Origin: Clostridia bacterium
GTDB lineage: Bacteria > Bacillota > Clostridia > Oscillospirales > CAG-272
Assembly (NCBI GenBank): GCA_017540175.1
Contig: JAFYBN010000076.1
Span: forward strand, 1-52,073
Direction of reading: 5' to 3'
DNA length: 52,073 nt
Positions 51,401 through 52,073 of the stretch are shown in pieces. The notes under the pieces are model-generated. The model made no database searches. It worked only from the letters and a program-made list of their open reading frames with translations, and was not told the DNA's origin. How positions within the stretch are numbered: position 1 is the stretch's first letter; the number at the start of each line of letters is the position of its first letter. Position numbers and translations under genes: made by a program.

Positions 51401-52073
51401 AAAACATGAAAGCCGGAAAGTTCCCGGTTTACAAGGGCGTCCCCCCGGTGAAGGATCCCGAAAACGGACACACCTTCGCTTTCTCGGGCTGGTCGCCGGA
51501 GGTCGCTCCCGTGAACGGGGAGGCAACCTACCGGGCGCAGTACGAGGAAAAGGCCGTCACCTATACGGTCACGTGGTACGACGGCAACGGCGACGAGCTG
51601 TATCACGAAGACGTCGAATACGGCAAGACGCCCGCGTACTCCGGCGACACCCCGACGAAGGACAAAACGGCGAAGTTCAGCTTTACGTTCAACGATACGT
51701 GGAGTCCCGAAATCACCGCCGTCGCCGGTCCCGCGCAGTACACCGCGCAGTTTGACGAGACCGTGAACAAGTACAAGATCACATGGCTTGACGGCGACGG
51801 GAAAGAGCTGTATCACGAAGAGGTCGAATACGACGCGACGCCCGCGTACTCCGGCGACACCCCGACGAAGACGGGCAGCGCCGAAATCACCTACGTCTTC
51901 AACAATACGTGGAGCCCGGAGATCTCTCCCGTGACAGGGGAGGCGGAATACACCGCGCAGTTCGGCACGACGACCAACAGCTATACCGTCACGTGGTACG
52001 ACGGCAACGGCGACGAGCTGTATCACGAAGACGTCGAATACGGCAAGACGCCCGCTTACACCGGCGACACCCC
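45427..52073 (+). CDS. Giant secreted GLUG / InlB-B-repeat surface protein (C-terminus off the right edge)
   Basis: Open from the ATG at 45427 (AAGGAG upstream) to the edge, 2215 codons without a stop. Signal peptide about 1-27 (ends PAYA). Residues ~30-140 form a cap containing NPYRIGSEADLRALADEV and GGWTPIGSSKSLPFDGVFDG. About 39 GLUG-type repeats of ~26 residues (138-1290) follow, each with a core like (Y/F)(V/T)GGI(V/A)G followed by a Cys/Asn-rich turn; this predicts a long beta-helix. A second cap (~1424, ENWTPIGNNTAFAGTF) starts a shorter block with four GLUG repeats (~1525-1620). Two InlB/Listeria-Bacteroides repeats (~1724, ~1934, ending YAQW) follow, then 70-residue repeats opening YTVTWYDGNGDELYHEDVEY. 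It is probably an adhesin or wall-surface stalk; the anchor must lie beyond the window. Confidence 0.92.
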   Translation, partial: MHKQRHICLVLICFLALLLFAVIPAYADAPWSGNGTAGNPYRIGSEADLRALADEVNSGNSYAKTYFMLTEDFSAGSGGWTPIGSSKSLPFDGVFDGEDHTITLDSENDASYQGLFGVLTGTVRNLTVNVHVTGGDYVGGIAAYCCGTIADCSVQGSVTGSSYVGGIVGYLGPGSSITECESGAAVTGEGTAIGGVVGAANNIPEHSSRFDAQAAAVGSGSGTLPVSSGSGASSGTNGTISDCDFTKDGVLVGTAPASSDDPEYNETTGVMTIPYYDNAYGGIVGWSNGFEVTGCRNLGSVTGGDFTAGIVGDSTNGGTIKNSYNGGTVTGSGRLTGGIAGRINQGLIENCANHETVNGGDFTGGIVGFADKESRVNGSYTSSTGEVTGSEYVGGVMGIANCAVNGLRNMGKVSGLRYTGGIVGYTTKDVVGCETTSGASVSAVSSGGSAAYGLGGIVGYASAGISNCKNLGAVKGAAYTGGVAGYVKRDAAGCSNTGSVEGSDRVGGVAGYVAGTAENCTNDGAVRGTNYVGGVVGLTEGSLNKCSNAGEVNGSLAFVGGVAGMAGGAVSCTNTGKVFCPSVSGGGIAGAADGAVSSCINTGSVTAAGGLAGGIAGAASENAPIDGCLNIGAVSGGSLTGGIAGIANREITDCTNKGTIVGSDGFTGGIAGANAARVTDCSNSGAVSGVWRTGGIVGSCYEDASVSGCDNTGTVTGTGEKTGGIAGATGGNTDDEGDDGSALISGCVNSGKVAGKDLTGGVVGYLTGESYGCSNSGEVTGARFTGGIAGHAKNGLSSMVNEGAVRGGNFSGGIAGNSEGPVEGCVNKNAVTGTGENTGGIAGASTGDVSNCVNSGAVSGVKYVGGITGINANCSVTDCVNRASVSGTSSYVGGITGFSNGGTLSACVNENKNTTVSSSAEGETYVGGIVGYNNGPILSCRNEASVSGASASAGVAGYCLRGAVTSCTNNGSVTGKSYTGGIIGTAYMDNNPVAITYCENNGTINGGTNSHVGGIAGKLSARGSFIDQSKNTGSVTGGTSTGGIAGDTYEGAKISNSTNYGSVAMTGESKEDVGGIVGYTNANLYNCINNGSVTAPGSAEDVAGIVGFFAGKEITKCANNGSVAGGWQLIGGITGYARGVTISECKNTNNVGSGTDRGIYVGGIVGDSRAGTVMMCENSGSVQGIAWVGGVVGFKDNSGAISQCRNLGSVYGGKIPDEGNVKDFSYTGGIVGLSEGGTTDQCANRGTVSAAGKCVGGVAGMASSEDKVSNSYNVAAVRGMSNVGGVVGWLRNSIMEKCYNYSSPNSQPTANDNSWGKLAGSHNGGALINNAYTDSWGDAIGWNKSTTTVSRQFEYFLNSSLADKDKIIEYCDWDFTNIWTIGQFSADKKAPCLRFEGAYRPGAVSEPSGTGTDGSGVTPALTAEEDYYIRNADDLRAFRNAVNNGNTFAGRTVYLCADIDLDGENWTPIGNNTAFAGTFKGQSHIVSGIAVNSGVSADPQGFFGVVAKEGTVEDLAVCGSIASESSFTGGIVGLLNGKLQRCSFSGEIDVPRGVGVGGLAGQVSNTGSITDCRHSGPVNGGLLVGGVAGVSSGSIRTSCHADGAITTAIHEGDGGFNGVTGGVAGGVSGKGVEVIACYSLDEDAANAIGGRENNPTIRDVEVLTPLQMRDMNRYTDDWDWYSVWGIGSDAPELRQFCSYVNLMPNGVSGFASAWIPRSGGHLPVCPFKRNGYVFTGWNTKADGSGTRYADGAAVNGELPLYLYAQWTKGTRYDGYIIESSSYLNCLFDNGATDGTVNLNTTINFFTKDYVRPSGFALTASAAGSVTWKLEAKGYEADEWTVIARGDVSGFTAGQKTVFFPVDDAGEYCYYRFSPTVSMISRRPLMSEMYLIVNDPSKDVRPPMISFDSHDGSGTMTPQTGTNRSWVNLKENEFSRSGYRFYRWSTLPEDGGTQYTDRQRFRITEDVTLYAQWRELTYEIRFVDEGGEPLYTENMKAGKFPVYKGVPPVKDPENGHTFAFSGWSPEVAPVNGEATYRAQYEEKAVTYTVTWYDGNGDELYHEDVEYGKTPAYSGDTPTKDKTAKFSFTFNDTWSPEITAVAGPAQYTAQFDETVNKYKITWLDGDGKELYHEEVEYDATPAYSGDTPTKTGSAEITYVFNNTWSPEISPVTGEAEYTAQFGTTTNSYTVTWYDGNGDELYHEDVEYGKTPAYTGDT
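45838..49300 (+). repeat. GLUG coding repeats, about 39 units
   Basis: Units of ~75-100 bases, each with a GGCGGCATCGYCGGC-like core. Copies vary in sequence and length, so they are old repeats rather than fresh tandem copies. Confidence 0.85.
51560..52073 (+). repeat. 210-base tandem coding repeats at the right edge
   Basis: Three copies start near 51565, 51775 and 51985, spaced exactly 210 bases (70 residues). Copies 1 and 3 are identical over 68 bases (51568-51635 and 51988-52055) while copy 2 differs at many positions. Confidence 0.9.

Noticed and set aside
1-52073. tRNA, rRNA, insertion sequences, prophage, integrase or attachment sites
   Set aside because: Looked for cloverleaf-like stretches, transposase or integrase motifs and terminal repeats on both strands; none was convincing.

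Overview
The window looks like a chromosomal piece of a high-GC, Gram-positive, anaerobic Clostridia-type bacterium (Bacillota, perhaps Oscillospirales-like; the order is a guess). The reasons are A/G-rich ribosome binding sites, almost perfect sigma-A promoters with 17-base spacers, lipoprotein solute-binding proteins, an S-layer-homology protein, an [FeFe]-hydrogenase maturase (HydE), a ThrH-type phosphatase, a DUF4342 protein, and many large secreted LamG, GLUG and InlB-type repeat proteins. I see no rRNA, tRNA, CRISPR array, insertion sequence or prophage. Thirty protein genes are supported, and both edges cut through a gene (left: LamG protein, C-terminus missing; right: giant GLUG protein, C-terminus missing).

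Left part (1-13613): a secreted LamG protein, a 1655-residue secreted LamG plus metallophosphoesterase protein, an RpiR/SIS regulator, two tandem paralogous solute-binding lipoproteins without permeases, and an OPA-type MFS transporter. The two divergent intergenic regions (RpiR side and MFS side) share a 41-base element that differs at one base. They also share a second motif and a conserved early-leader sequence, all at matching distances from their promoters. I read this as a small regulon for capture, dephosphorylation and import of a phosphorylated compound or glycan, probably under the RpiR protein. This is the best candidate here for an undescribed system.

Middle-left (13759-20121): an SLH protein with an Asn-Pro-Glu repeat tail, a small zinc-ribbon protein, thrH, hydE, and a coupled leftward operon MATE exporter - msrA - 113-residue unknown - GNAT. 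Middle (20554-30105): an MBOAT/SGNH pair typical of exopolysaccharide O-acetylation, a UroD-fold methyltransferase-like protein, and a tight two-gene unit joining a zinc-ribbon/Pro-Gln-repeat membrane protein to an unrecognised 1079-residue secreted protein. The second gene starts 1 base after the first ends.

Right part (30216-52073): an RsbU/SpoIIE-like membrane PP2C phosphatase behind a GH43 glycosidase, a third orphan solute-binding lipoprotein, two Gfo/Idh/MocA oxidoreductases and a sugar isomerase-like protein (sugar or cyclitol catabolism), a 1044-residue lipoprotein of unknown fold, a DUF4342 protein, a small lipoprotein, a membrane CapD/PglF-type nucleotide-sugar dehydratase, and the start of a giant GLUG/InlB-repeat surface protein. 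Overall the window is devoted to surface display, glycan capture and processing, and envelope polysaccharide modification. Functions come from reading motifs by eye; no database search was run.
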